DNA of 64,000 bases from DAOTXS01 sp034435055 (GTDB lineage Bacteria; Chloroflexota; Anaerolineae; UBA4142), in assembly GCA_034435055.1 (NCBI GenBank), contig DAOTXS010000031.1:1-64000 (forward strand), in the 5' to 3' direction. Position 1 is the first letter of the stretch; every line of letters begins with the position of its first letter. Made by a program: the position numbers and the translations under genes. The notes under the pieces are model-generated. The model was not told the origin of the DNA. It did no database searches and was given only the letters and a program-made list of their open reading frames with translations. Below, piece after piece: positions 49,582 through 57,097 of the stretch.

Positions 49582-50472
49582 ATGAAACGTCGGCAGTTGT
49601 TTCTTCAGATGATTGGTGCTGGTCTATTTCTCTTGCTGATGTTTGGATGCGCAAGCCCGGCAACGCCCACCTCTCTACCTCCCACTGTTGCTCCCATTAT
49701 TCCAACCGCTACGGCTACAGCGCAACCTACGGTCAAGCCCTCACCTACACGCGTCCAAATGCCCAAGGGACCAGGCGTGGAGTGGCGCTTGGTGATCATC
49801 AGCGAATCCACCGGTTGGGGATTGGGAACCGCCTTCGCCAAGCAGATCGAAAAAGATGTAGGCGTCAAGGTCGTGGTCGATAGTTTCGCAATTGGCAACC
49901 TCAGCGCCGGCGAGGTGCTCCAAGTACTCCAAACCGGAAAGGGGTTTAGCCCCCGGCTTGAGGAATTACCGGCGGCATTGAAACGCGCTGATGTCGTCGT
50001 GATGTTCGCTAGCCCGATGCTATCACTCGACGCCGCGACCGCCAACAATATCGAGAGTTGTTTTTCGGGACTAGTGCCGACGCGCTGTGATTCAAAGAAT
50101 TTCGAGGGGTATACGGCGCATCTGAAAGGGATTTGGGCTCAAGTGATTGAATTACGCGCGGGTCAACCGACCATTCTTCGGGCGATTGATGTCGCCAGCC
50201 CTTTCGTCAGAAATTGGAAACGCACTCAGATTTTTGATGCTTGTACCGTATGTTGGCAAGGTGTATGTGATTCGGTTCGTCAGGCAGCCGAAGCGTATCA
50301 CATCCCTCTTGTCAGCCGCTATGACGCATTCAACGGTCCAAAACACGATCAAGATCCGGCGGAGAATGGATACATCGGAGGCGACGGCATCCACCCCAGC
50401 AATTTGGCGGACCAGTTGACGTCCGAGATGCTTGCAAGACTGGGGTATGAACCTACACTACCGGGAAAATGA
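49582..50472 (+). CDS. SGNH-hydrolase-like secreted lipoprotein
   Basis: A 296-residue protein with a signal peptide and lipobox FGCAS near residue 22, then a Pro/Thr-rich linker. A domain follows with ISESTGWGLG (in place of the GDS block of SGNH hydrolases) and a C-terminal GDGIHPSNLADQL carrying Asp and His as in block V. The catalytic Ser is plausibly in SEST. Esterase or glycan deacetylase function is possible. It sits between the glycyl radical enzyme and its activase, an unusual place for an exported lipoprotein. AAGGAG precedes the start. Confidence 0.65.
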   Translation: MKRRQLFLQMIGAGLFLLLMFGCASPATPTSLPPTVAPIIPTATATAQPTVKPSPTRVQMPKGPGVEWRLVIISESTGWGLGTAFAKQIEKDVGVKVVVDSFAIGNLSAGEVLQVLQTGKGFSPRLEELPAALKRADVVVMFASPMLSLDAATANNIESCFSGLVPTRCDSKNFEGYTAHLKGIWAQVIELRAGQPTILRAIDVASPFVRNWKRTQIFDACTVCWQGVCDSVRQAAEAYHIPLVSRYDAFNGPKHDQDPAENGYIGGDGIHPSNLADQLTSEMLARLGYEPTLPGK

Positions 50473-50494
50473 AATGGAAAAAATCCGATTCTGA

Positions 50495-51409
50495 ATGTCC
50501 GCGATAACTTTTAACCTTCAACAATTTAGCACCGAAGACGGACCCGGCATCCGCACAACCGTGTTTATGAAAGGATGTCCGCTCCGTTGCGTGTGGTGTC
50601 ATAACCCGGAAGGCGCGTCGCCGCATCTCGATTTGGTGTGGTACGATGCGCGTTGCGTCGCCGCGCGTGAATGTCTGCGCGTCTGTCCGGAAAATGCGCT
50701 GACGCTCACGCCAGCGGGAATGATAATTGATCGAAAACGATGTACCGTGTGTGGCAAATGCGCGGAGCAATGCCCGGCGTCTGCGCTCGAAATCATTGGC
50801 AAAGAGTGGACGGCGGATGAACTGATGACCGAGTTGCTCAAAGATCAAGTCTTTTACGAAACGTCCGGCGGCGGCATCACGTTCAGCGGCGGCGAGCCGA
50901 TGATGCAAACGGATTTTCTGTGCGAGATTTTGCCGCGCTGCAAAAATGCCGGCTTGCACATCGCGCTCGATACGTGCGGCGCGGTTTCGCCGGAACGGTA
51001 TCAACGTGTGATCGAATGGATTGACCTTGCGCTGTTCGATTTGAAAATTATGGATTGCGAACGCCATCGCGCCGCGACCGGCGTTGGCAATGAACTCATC
51101 CTCAACAATGCGCGCTTGCTCTCGATGCGTGGCGTGCCGATGTGGATTCGCACCCCCATCATTCCCGGCTACACCGATGATCGTGCCAACATTGAATCCA
51201 TTGCGCGCTTTATCCGCGACGAATTGCCGACCGTCGAGCGTTGGGATTTGCTCGCGTACACAAATCTGGGCAAGCCGAAATATCATCGGCTTGATATGCC
51301 GTACGCGTTGGAAAATGTGCCGCTGTTGACGCGCGAGGAAATAGAATCGGTGTGGTGCGTGGCGCACGAGATTGTGCCGGTCGCACGTTGGTCGGGTGCG
51401 ACAAGATAA
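50495..51409 (+). CDS. Glycyl radical enzyme activating enzyme (radical SAM)
   Basis: A 304-residue radical-SAM activase that abstracts H from the glycyl residue of its partner. It has the SAM-cluster motif CPLRCVWCHNPE (CxxxCxxC) near residue 30. An inserted ferredoxin-like domain carries two clusters (CLRVCPENAL, CTVCGKCAEQCPASAL), followed by GGGITFSGGEP. The inserted clusters are typical of activases for CutC, glycerol dehydratase and HPAD-type enzymes rather than PFL. It is on the same strand as the enzyme at 46917 but separated by a pseudogene and a lipoprotein. Confidence 0.92.
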   Translation: MSAITFNLQQFSTEDGPGIRTTVFMKGCPLRCVWCHNPEGASPHLDLVWYDARCVAARECLRVCPENALTLTPAGMIIDRKRCTVCGKCAEQCPASALEIIGKEWTADELMTELLKDQVFYETSGGGITFSGGEPMMQTDFLCEILPRCKNAGLHIALDTCGAVSPERYQRVIEWIDLALFDLKIMDCERHRAATGVGNELILNNARLLSMRGVPMWIRTPIIPGYTDDRANIESIARFIRDELPTVERWDLLAYTNLGKPKYHRLDMPYALENVPLLTREEIESVWCVAHEIVPVARWSGATR

Positions 51410-51420
51410 GTTTAATCATA

Positions 51421-51470
51421 ACAGAGGACACGCAGTAAGAAATTCTCTGTGTTCCCTGTGAACTCTGGTA
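51421..51470. repeat. Dispersed repeat, CAGAGGACAC family
   Basis: ACAGAGGACACGCAG is mirrored by CTGTGTTCCCTGTGAACTCTG. Same family as 46833-46888. Confidence 0.45.
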
Positions 51471-51482
51471 CAAGAGGTGGCC

Positions 51483-52280
51483 ATGACAATACTTGAACAA
51501 CATCCCGGTTTGCTCGATGCTTTGCGCGGCGAGATGACGCCGAAATTTTTGGCGACGCGAAATGCCGCCGGCGTACCGAACGTCGTCCCGTGCATTTCGC
51601 TACAGCCAGCCGACGATCAACCCGACATTGTTTTCTTCGGCAACTTTTTGTTGCGCAAAAGTATTCGCAATCTGAAAGAGGATGCGCGCGTGGGGATTCT
51701 GGTGATCACGCCGGAACTGCGCGGCTGGATTCTCAAAGGCGATTTCGTCGAGTTTCAGCGCACCGGCGCGTACGTCGATAAAGTGATGAGCGGTTCGCTC
51801 TTACGCTACAATGCGTACACTGGTGTCCGCGATGCCGGCATCATCCGCGTCCGCTCCGTCGAAAATACCTTTGCGATTTCCAAACTGCAAGTGATGACCG
51901 ATTTTTTGCGGGCGCGATTCGCAGGTATCGTCAAGCCAGGACACACGGACGATGGCGTGAATCTGCCGCGCCCAGCGCAAAACGAATTCGCCAAAATGAT
52001 CGCGGTCAAAGTGCTGGCGTGGATTGGCGACGACGGCTATCCCATCGTTGTGCCAACGCTTTCGATGCAACCGGCAGGCGCCGAGCATTTGATTTGTCAC
52101 ACGTCGGCAAAATTGCCGCGACCGCCGGCAGACGCGCAAGTCGCAACGAACATTCTAACATTCGAAGCGATTTCGTATCAAGCAAAAGGTAAATGGAATT
52201 TGCGCGGCGACACCGGCAGGATTCGCGTCCAAGAGGTGTACGCCGGTGGACCGCCGTTGCCGGGTGAAAGAGTAGTGTGA
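51483..52280 (+). CDS. FMN-binding split-barrel protein (pyridoxamine-5'-phosphate-oxidase-like)
   Basis: A 265-residue protein with two tandem split-barrel-like halves. The first has FLATRNAAGVPNVVPCISL, FFGNFLLRKSIRNLKEDARV and VGILVI-like GILVITPELRGWILKG, quoted only in pieces. The second has VKVLAWIGDDGYPIVVPTLSM. This is the pattern of PNPOx/flavin reductase-like proteins that bind FMN or F420. Substrate unknown. The ATG at 51483 has AGAGGTGG upstream. Last gene before the low-GC locus. Confidence 0.7.
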   Translation: MTILEQHPGLLDALRGEMTPKFLATRNAAGVPNVVPCISLQPADDQPDIVFFGNFLLRKSIRNLKEDARVGILVITPELRGWILKGDFVEFQRTGAYVDKVMSGSLLRYNAYTGVRDAGIIRVRSVENTFAISKLQVMTDFLRARFAGIVKPGHTDDGVNLPRPAQNEFAKMIAVKVLAWIGDDGYPIVVPTLSMQPAGAEHLICHTSAKLPRPPADAQVATNILTFEAISYQAKGKWNLRGDTGRIRVQEVYAGGPPLPGERVV

Positions 52281-52301
52281 AATAGGCAAAATTTTTACCA
52301 C

Positions 52302-52330
52302 TTGACATCTGGCGCAAGCTATGTAATAAT
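52302..52330 (+). promoter_or_regulatory. Promoter of the MerR/PocR-kinase unit
   Basis: TTGACA at 52302-52307, then a 16-17-bp spacer and TAATAAT at 52324-52330. The shared operator lies 15 bp downstream. Confidence 0.65.
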
Positions 52331-52345
52331 ATGCAATGTAACTAC

Positions 52346-52362
52346 TATATCTAGTATATCTA
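52346..52362. promoter_or_regulatory. Operator-like repeat A (TATATCTA-G-TATATCTA)
   Basis: Two TATATCTA units with a 9-bp period, just downstream of the -10 box. It matches the site at 54766-54782 in 15 of 17 positions. Confidence 0.65.
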
Positions 52363-52367
52363 CGATT

Positions 52368-52497
52368 GGTAGCACCCCACTAAATCGTGGAGCTACGATT
52401 TCGGGGCGTTTTCCGCCTGATTCTGAGGCGAATTCTCGCAAGAATCGGGTGCTGTCACAGATGATTTTATGTCTCCACGATTGATTGTGGTGCTACC
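52368..52497. mobile_element. 130-bp MITE-like element with 25-bp TIRs and 8-bp direct repeat
   Basis: The terminal inverted repeats begin GGTAGCACC (52368-52376) / GGTGCTACC (52489-52497) and include AATCGTGGAG (52383-52392) / CTCCACGATT (52473-52482). Overall they match in 22 of 25 positions. The element is bracketed by the direct repeat CTACGATT at 52360-52367 and 52498-52505, like an 8-bp target duplication. A third CTACGATT occurs inside at 52393-52400. No coding capacity. It sits in the 5' leader of the MerR-like gene, so it could also act as a structured RNA leader. Confidence 0.6.
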
Positions 52498-52519
52498 CTA
52501 CGATTCTTGAGGAACAAAT

Positions 52520-52993
52520 ATGGAACGCACCTACTCGACGGCTAAAGTGTGTGAAATGTTTGAAATTTCCAAAAGCACGTTGTTTCGCTGGGAAAGAGAG
52601 AAGGTTGGGTGGTTGCCGCCTGTGAGGCGAGACATTAATGACGAACGACAATATACTTCCGATCATATTGAAGCCATTAGAAAGTACTTGAATAAGAAAA
52701 AATATCGTAGCGCCACATCAGCCGAGGATGTGGCTCGTCTAGGTGAGGTTGAGGAAAAGGCAACGCTACGAAAATTTATTTCTCAAAGAGAGTTGGCTAC
52801 ACTTCATAATCTGGGTGAGCGGGAACTAAGTGACGAAACAATCAAGCAGCTGCTACAAATCGCGCTAGAAGACTATTCGCCAAGAAATGATGTTTTTCGC
52901 GAGATCATCAAGGTTATCTACGAGCAAGTCACAAGCACCGAACCGGGACTGTCTACAGAAACAATCGTTCAAAAGAAAAAGGTAAGAAGATGA
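52520..52993 (+). CDS. MerR-like DNA-binding regulator
   Basis: A 157-residue protein whose first ~70 residues form a MerR-type winged HTH: YSTAKVCEMFEISKSTLFRWE, in key pieces STAKVCEMF and STLFRWERE, then RQYTSDHIEAIRKYL. The rest is charged and helical, without metal-binding Cys, ending in KKKVRR. It overlaps the PocR-kinase gene by 4 bases. It is probably the transcription output of a sensory unit that otherwise lacks a DNA-binding protein, and a candidate to bind the AT-rich operators at 52346 and 54766. AT-ending codons are more frequent than in neighbouring regions. GAGGA precedes the start. Confidence 0.7.
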   Translation: MERTYSTAKVCEMFEISKSTLFRWEREKVGWLPPVRRDINDERQYTSDHIEAIRKYLNKKKYRSATSAEDVARLGEVEEKATLRKFISQRELATLHNLGERELSDETIKQLLQIALEDYSPRNDVFREIIKVIYEQVTSTEPGLSTETIVQKKKVRR

Positions 52994-54294
52994 CAGATAT
53001 CCTTGCCAAGCGTCAAAAAGCATTGGAAGCGCTGCTTGACCTGTTTGCTGGATTGACTGGCTTACCAATTGGCATATACGAAGAGCGCGATGGACGACTC
53101 GATGATATTATTTCAAAAGGATCGCTTGCCCGTTTTGAACCGCATTGCCAGTTAATTCAACAGTTTCCGGGTGGCAAAACGGCGTGTGAAACAGATCAAT
53201 GCAATCGTGCCCTGCGAGCGATTAAAGCGGGTGAAGAGGGCTTGAGGTGTTGTCATGCAGGGTTGTACAATGAGATGGTGCCAATTAGGGTAGGTAATGA
53301 TGTTCGTGCAGTAATCTTGTTCGGCGAGATGCAGATCGTAGGGGACGAATACACACAACAATCTCTAGAGCGGCACGAACAAGCAACAAATATACTTAAA
53401 TTGACGGAACGCCAAGCCGCAGATTTGAAAAACTTATTATTAGCGAGTAAACGTTACACGCCGGAACAACTAGAGGCAGTTAGAAACCAGTTGCCCCAAA
53501 TTGCTTATTTTCTATACAGCGTCTTTGAGCGAGAAGATCAGTTGAGGGAGCAGGTTGAAAAAGTAACTCACGAATTGAGCACGCGCTTGCAAAGCGTAAT
53601 CGCTGGAGCCGAACTTCTCACGCTCAAGGTGTCAACTTTAAAGGCAGATGAAGTCAAGCGACGCGCGGATGATATCCTTAATAGCGCACTGGCACTGCAA
53701 ACGGTTGTTAATAATTTAGGGGAATTCGTTGAGGAATATAAATTCGTCAAACAAACATTGGCATCAATCATGTATGAGGCAAAGCGGCTGTATCGGGCCG
53801 AAGCGGAGCGACGCGGCATCCAAATTCAAATCCATTTTGAACCCGATGGGAACGGTCCCCAACTTGAGTTTTCTAAACATCACTTACAACTGGCTTTTAA
53901 CAACTTGGTGCACAACGCGATCAAGTATTCGTTTCGTCCATCGTCGGGAGAGAAGCGGTTCATACGCATTAATGGTATGCCTATTGGGCGTTATTATGCA
54001 GTGACCATTGAGAACTATGGTGTAGGTATCTTACCTGAGGAAAGGGATGCGATTTTTCAAGATGGGGTACAAGGGAAACTCACGCAAGGCGAGTATCGTA
54101 CTGGGGCAGGTAAAGGACTGTTCTTTACCAAGCAGGTAATTGATCGCCATCATGGCAAGATCAAAGTCACCAGCCGGAAAATGAGCGAAGAAACACATCC
54201 CGAAGGCCAACCCCATCTCAACCAATTCACCGTTTATCTGCCATACGAACAACCAAAGGAGGGTTCTCCGCATGAAGACGATTGCTTGGATTGA
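52990..54294 (+). CDS. PocR-domain sensor histidine kinase (soluble)
   Basis: A 434-residue protein without membrane segments. Residues ~10-175 are a PocR ligand-binding domain, with conserved Cys53, Cys66, Cys71 and the CCHAGLYNEMVPI signature at 87-99. A HisKA-type dimerisation helix follows with the candidate phospho-His194 in THELSTRLQ. Next comes a HATPase domain with N-box NNLVHNAIKYS and G-boxes ENYGVGILPEE and GAGKGLFF. PocR domains sense small molecules such as propanediol-type metabolites, and here the Cys-rich set could also bind metal or respond to redox. It overlaps the receiver gene by 23 bases, so the three proteins are made together. Confidence 0.82.
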   Translation: MTDILAKRQKALEALLDLFAGLTGLPIGIYEERDGRLDDIISKGSLARFEPHCQLIQQFPGGKTACETDQCNRALRAIKAGEEGLRCCHAGLYNEMVPIRVGNDVRAVILFGEMQIVGDEYTQQSLERHEQATNILKLTERQAADLKNLLLASKRYTPEQLEAVRNQLPQIAYFLYSVFEREDQLREQVEKVTHELSTRLQSVIAGAELLTLKVSTLKADEVKRRADDILNSALALQTVVNNLGEFVEEYKFVKQTLASIMYEAKRLYRAEAERRGIQIQIHFEPDGNGPQLEFSKHHLQLAFNNLVHNAIKYSFRPSSGEKRFIRINGMPIGRYYAVTIENYGVGILPEERDAIFQDGVQGKLTQGEYRTGAGKGLFFTKQVIDRHHGKIKVTSRKMSEETHPEGQPHLNQFTVYLPYEQPKEGSPHEDDCLD

Positions 54295-54667
54295 AGACGA
54301 TACAGACATTATTGATCCGGTCGTAGAACTGCTGGAGGATGCAGGGTACAAAATTACACGCTACAATACAATTGCCGAAGCAATGCAGCATAGGAAAGAG
54401 ATTGAACGCGCGGATTTGATTTTGCTGGATATGATTGTGCGCCCAGGTAAGAACGAGCGCAGGTTTGGGCAGTATCCTGGTTTAGAATTGCTCCAAGAGT
54501 GGCGTGCAGAAAAGATAGACACGCCGGTCATTGTGTTATCTGTGGTCGAACGAGATGCAGTGACGCGTCAATTAAGAGACTTGGGTGTGGCTGATATTAT
54601 TCATAAACCTGTGCGCCCGTCAGAGTTAAAGGAACGCGTCGAGCATGTGCTGGAAAAAAAGAAATAA
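54272..54667 (+). CDS. Stand-alone response-regulator receiver domain
   Basis: A 131-residue protein made of a receiver domain only. The acidic pair is in IEDD (residues 8-10), the phospho-acceptor Asp53 in LILLDMIV, Ser90 in VIVLS, and Lys112 in IIHKPVRP. A longer than usual beta3-alpha3 loop (RPGKNERRFGQYPG) is odd. With no output domain it must act through protein contact, most simply on the MerR-like protein encoded two genes upstream. The start lies inside the kinase gene, after AAAGGAGGG. Confidence 0.85.
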   Translation: MKTIAWIEDDTDIIDPVVELLEDAGYKITRYNTIAEAMQHRKEIERADLILLDMIVRPGKNERRFGQYPGLELLQEWRAEKIDTPVIVLSVVERDAVTRQLRDLGVADIIHKPVRPSELKERVEHVLEKKK

Positions 54668-54689
54668 CTTGGGGCGTGATGAAGGACAA

Positions 54690-54720
54690 GACCGCTGGGT
54701 TGGATGCCAGCGGTCTTTTG
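54690..54720 (+). terminator. Terminator of the regulatory unit
   Basis: GACCGCTGG (54690-54698) and CCAGCGGTC (54707-54715) form a 9-bp stem followed by TTTTGTTG. Confidence 0.85.
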
Positions 54721-54727
54721 TTGCCCC

Positions 54728-54756
54728 TTGACAAATCTCCGGAAATATGGTATAAA
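54728..54756 (+). promoter_or_regulatory. Promoter of the membrane-protein unit
   Basis: TTGACA at 54728-54733, an exact 17-bp spacer, and TATAAA at 54751-54756. It lies directly after the terminator of the regulatory unit. Confidence 0.78.
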
Positions 54757-54763
54757 TGGTGCA

Positions 54764-54782
54764 GATATATTGAGTATATCTA
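54764..54782. promoter_or_regulatory. Operator-like repeat B (GATATA-TTGAG-TATATC)
   Basis: The 17-mer TATATTGAGTATATCTA at 54766-54782 matches repeat A in 15 of 17 positions, with the same 9-bp register. AGATATA (54763-54769) and TATATCT (54775-54781) also form a perfect 7-bp inverted repeat. It overlaps the expected transcription start. Confidence 0.65.
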
Positions 54783-54804
54783 ATACTATAACTCGAAGGT
54801 GGGC

Positions 54805-55083
54805 ATGGATTTCTTGCGCTTGATCTGGTTGGAGATTGAAACTGGTCTTTTGGACCCCTGGCTCATTGCATTCTTCCTCTTCACGGCGGCGGGGCTGTGC
54901 TTGTTTTTCGTTTTCTTCAGTCTGTGGAATGAGTCAAACACGTACAAAAAAGTGTTTGCTCAATCCACGGTCGTGCTTCCACCACAGCCTACAGATTTTA
55001 CAGCCAGTCTAGTTACCGCCCTGCTTGTTGTTGCTCTAGTCGGGGGCATGATCTTTTTGATTTTGAAAGACTTGCCACGCTGA
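54805..55083 (+). CDS. Small two-helix membrane protein, unknown family
   Basis: A 92-residue protein with hydrophobic helices at about 16-40 and 69-88 and a short hydrophilic loop between. No recognised family. The ATG at 54805 was preferred over GTG 54799 because AAGG lies 5-6 nt upstream of it. First gene of the unit controlled by operator B. Confidence 0.65.
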   Translation: MDFLRLIWLEIETGLLDPWLIAFFLFTAAGLCLFFVFFSLWNESNTYKKVFAQSTVVLPPQPTDFTASLVTALLVVALVGGMIFLILKDLPR

Positions 55084-55144
55084 ACCCGTCGGTGATCCCA
55101 AACGGCTAGTTGTTATAAACATTCATTCCAATGGAGGTGGAAAA

Positions 55145-55729
55145 ATGTTTGCAAACAGACTGGCAATTCTGGGTTCGATCGTGTTTGCGAGTATGGGCGT
55201 ATTGTCCCTCAATCCTGATGTCCAAGCTCGTCTCCAACAACTCAATTCAGTGCGCATTAAGCAAATTACAGCCAAAAGCGCTGCTGAACAAGCGGATGCG
55301 ATGGAGCGCCAAGCAAAAGCGTATGGTCAGATGATTGAAAATAGCATCAAGCTGATTCGCGCACTTTTTCAAGCCATACAAGAACGTGAGGCGGAGCAAC
55401 ATTGGCGAGAAATGGAACGCAAAGAGCGAGAGTTTCGCCAACATCAAGCAGAACTGGATGCCCAAGCGCGACGAAGCAACGAGCGGTTAATAGCCCTGTG
55501 TATCGGCATAGGGTTGATTTTTACATTGACGCTAATCGGTATTGCCTCTGCGAGTTACATCTTAATGGCAGGGTGGCGTAAATTTGTTTCTCCGTTACCG
55601 CTAGCCGTTCCTGATGATCGATCAGTGATTATGCGTTCATTACCAAAGCCGTTGCACCGTCCTACGTTCTCAAACAATGGCCACGAGCAAACAGACGTGT
55701 TGCAAGAAATCAGTCACTCCAATCTCTAG
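55145..55729 (+). CDS. Membrane-associated coiled-coil protein, unknown family
   Basis: A 194-residue protein with an N-terminal hydrophobic segment (about 3-22) and a long charged heptad-rich coiled coil (about 30-112, rich in Gln, Glu, Arg). A second membrane helix (about 117-141) and a polar tail follow. The coiled coil would sit between two membrane anchors, suggesting self-assembly or partner binding. No family recognised. GGAGGTGG precedes the start. Codon use is AT-richer than in flanking housekeeping genes. Confidence 0.7.
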   Translation: MFANRLAILGSIVFASMGVLSLNPDVQARLQQLNSVRIKQITAKSAAEQADAMERQAKAYGQMIENSIKLIRALFQAIQEREAEQHWREMERKEREFRQHQAELDAQARRSNERLIALCIGIGLIFTLTLIGIASASYILMAGWRKFVSPLPLAVPDDRSVIMRSLPKPLHRPTFSNNGHEQTDVLQEISHSNL

Positions 55730-55736
55730 ATGTCGG

Positions 55737-55766
55737 GCCTTCGCGGTCTCCTACGACCGCGAAGGC
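55737..55766 (+). terminator. 12-bp perfect hairpin between genes of the membrane unit
   Basis: GCCTTCGCGGTC (55737-55748) and GACCGCGAAGGC (55755-55766) with a 6-nt loop, followed by TTGGAACTTTTAT. The T run is poor, so it may be a partial terminator or an mRNA stabiliser that sets lower expression of the two downstream genes. Confidence 0.6.
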
Positions 55767-55817
55767 TTGGAACTTTTATCTATCCTTATCCTCAAAGTTG
55801 AGGTAAAGGAGCATGCG

Positions 55818-56234
55818 ATGAGCGCAACATCTATGGAGCATCTTGGGCGCTGGTGCAAAGAATCTCGTGCTCAAGGGCGACTTGTTCTGCGCGCAGAACA
55901 GGTGGATATTTTCTTCACTCTTCATCGTCATCGACAAACCATCTTATTTAACGCCTTGATAATACCTGAACAACTGCCTGAATTCTTCTGTGTGTATCCT
56001 ACGCGGACTTGGATTCGCGGCGATATAAACCAATGGACTTGGGAACCTACTGGCGAGGGTAAAACACGCCTTTGGGTACCAACCGAACTCAGTTGGCGGT
56101 CCCTGTTTATTGGTGAAGGGATTGGGAAAATCCTACCGCTGGATGGAACAATCACTGGTAGTGCTGGATTCGATGGCTATCGTCGAACAGATTGTTGGTG
56201 GGTTTCGTTCCTACCGCTTGCATACACCGCATAG
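55818..56234 (+). CDS. Soluble protein of unknown function
   Basis: A 138-residue, Trp-rich, probably beta-strand protein (RTWIRGDINQWTWEP, ELSWRSLF, DCWWVSFLPL) with no signal peptide or membrane helix. The start at 55818 follows AAAGGAG. The longer frame from 55677 runs through the upstream gene and hairpin and is rejected. No family recognised. Confidence 0.65.
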   Translation: MSATSMEHLGRWCKESRAQGRLVLRAEQVDIFFTLHRHRQTILFNALIIPEQLPEFFCVYPTRTWIRGDINQWTWEPTGEGKTRLWVPTELSWRSLFIGEGIGKILPLDGTITGSAGFDGYRRTDCWWVSFLPLAYTA

Positions 56235-56265
56235 CCTCGTTAATTCAAATCAATGAGGAGGAAGA

Positions 56266-57033
56266 ATGGACACCGCTCGTCAGATTCTGCGCTGGGCAAT
56301 TCCCGGCTGGCACTTGTGGTTGTTTATACTGCTATTTATCGCTGTCCGTTTTGTTCTGAGCGGATACATCCTAACGCTTACAGATTTTGCGTCCCGTAAC
56401 TTTGGCGAGTTATTGTCCTTTCTAACAATTCTTGCCGGGCTTGGCATCCCCATTGGCTTTTTGATCTACCAGATTTACTTTTGGATTTACTGGAATCTTC
56501 CACTGCCAGTTAAGAATCCTGACGACCGCGGATATACTATCCTCAAGGATTGTTCTTTAGAATGGAAGAAGTTAGTCGGGTACGATATTGACCCAGATGC
56601 TCATTTAAATCCTGGAAAAAGCATCCAATTAGGTCCTTTTCGTTTTGCCATCAAAACACGTGACCTTCTCCATCGCTATCAGCATAATTGGCTACTTGCG
56701 GATTTTGCCTGGCATCAGACACTTGTGTTGAACGATGCCAAGTGGCTTGATGATCGTACTACTGTGCTTGTGGACATCTACCATTCTCTTGGAGCAAGTC
56801 TTATTTCTTTGTGGCTTGGGTACGGTATCTACTTTATCTATGACGTAATCATGCATCGCGTGCTCATTGCTCAAGGGCAGACTGTTTATGTGTGGGCGGC
56901 AGTTTTCAATTTTCCTTTGCTCATTTTGCTGACTATTATCCTGCGGTTCAATAGAACCGATACACTTCGCACGTTAGAGGCAATGAAACACGATTTCATT
57001 ACCTACTTTGCGCGATTTCCTCGATCTAAGTAA
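56266..57033 (+). CDS. Four-helix membrane protein with cytoplasmic or external domain, unknown family
   Basis: A 255-residue protein with hydrophobic helices at about 15-37, 49-76, 176-196 and 207-226. A ~95-residue hydrophilic domain (80-175; EWKKLVGYDIDPD, DFAWHQTLVLNDAKWLDD) lies between the second and third. No family recognised. AGGAGGAAG precedes the start. Last gene of the low-GC unit; it converges with the dinG-type gene. Confidence 0.68.
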   Translation: MDTARQILRWAIPGWHLWLFILLFIAVRFVLSGYILTLTDFASRNFGELLSFLTILAGLGIPIGFLIYQIYFWIYWNLPLPVKNPDDRGYTILKDCSLEWKKLVGYDIDPDAHLNPGKSIQLGPFRFAIKTRDLLHRYQHNWLLADFAWHQTLVLNDAKWLDDRTTVLVDIYHSLGASLISLWLGYGIYFIYDVIMHRVLIAQGQTVYVWAAVFNFPLLILLTIILRFNRTDTLRTLEAMKHDFITYFARFPRSK

Positions 57034-57097
57034 CTGTGTGAGTGCGTGGTGTAAACCAATGAGCCAATGAACTCTGATTAATGTTCGGTTCATTGGC

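Noticed and set aside
55677..55817. Upstream part of the frame leading into the 138-residue protein
   Set aside because: It overlaps the previous gene and a 12-bp hairpin; a good ribosome binding site precedes ATG 55818.
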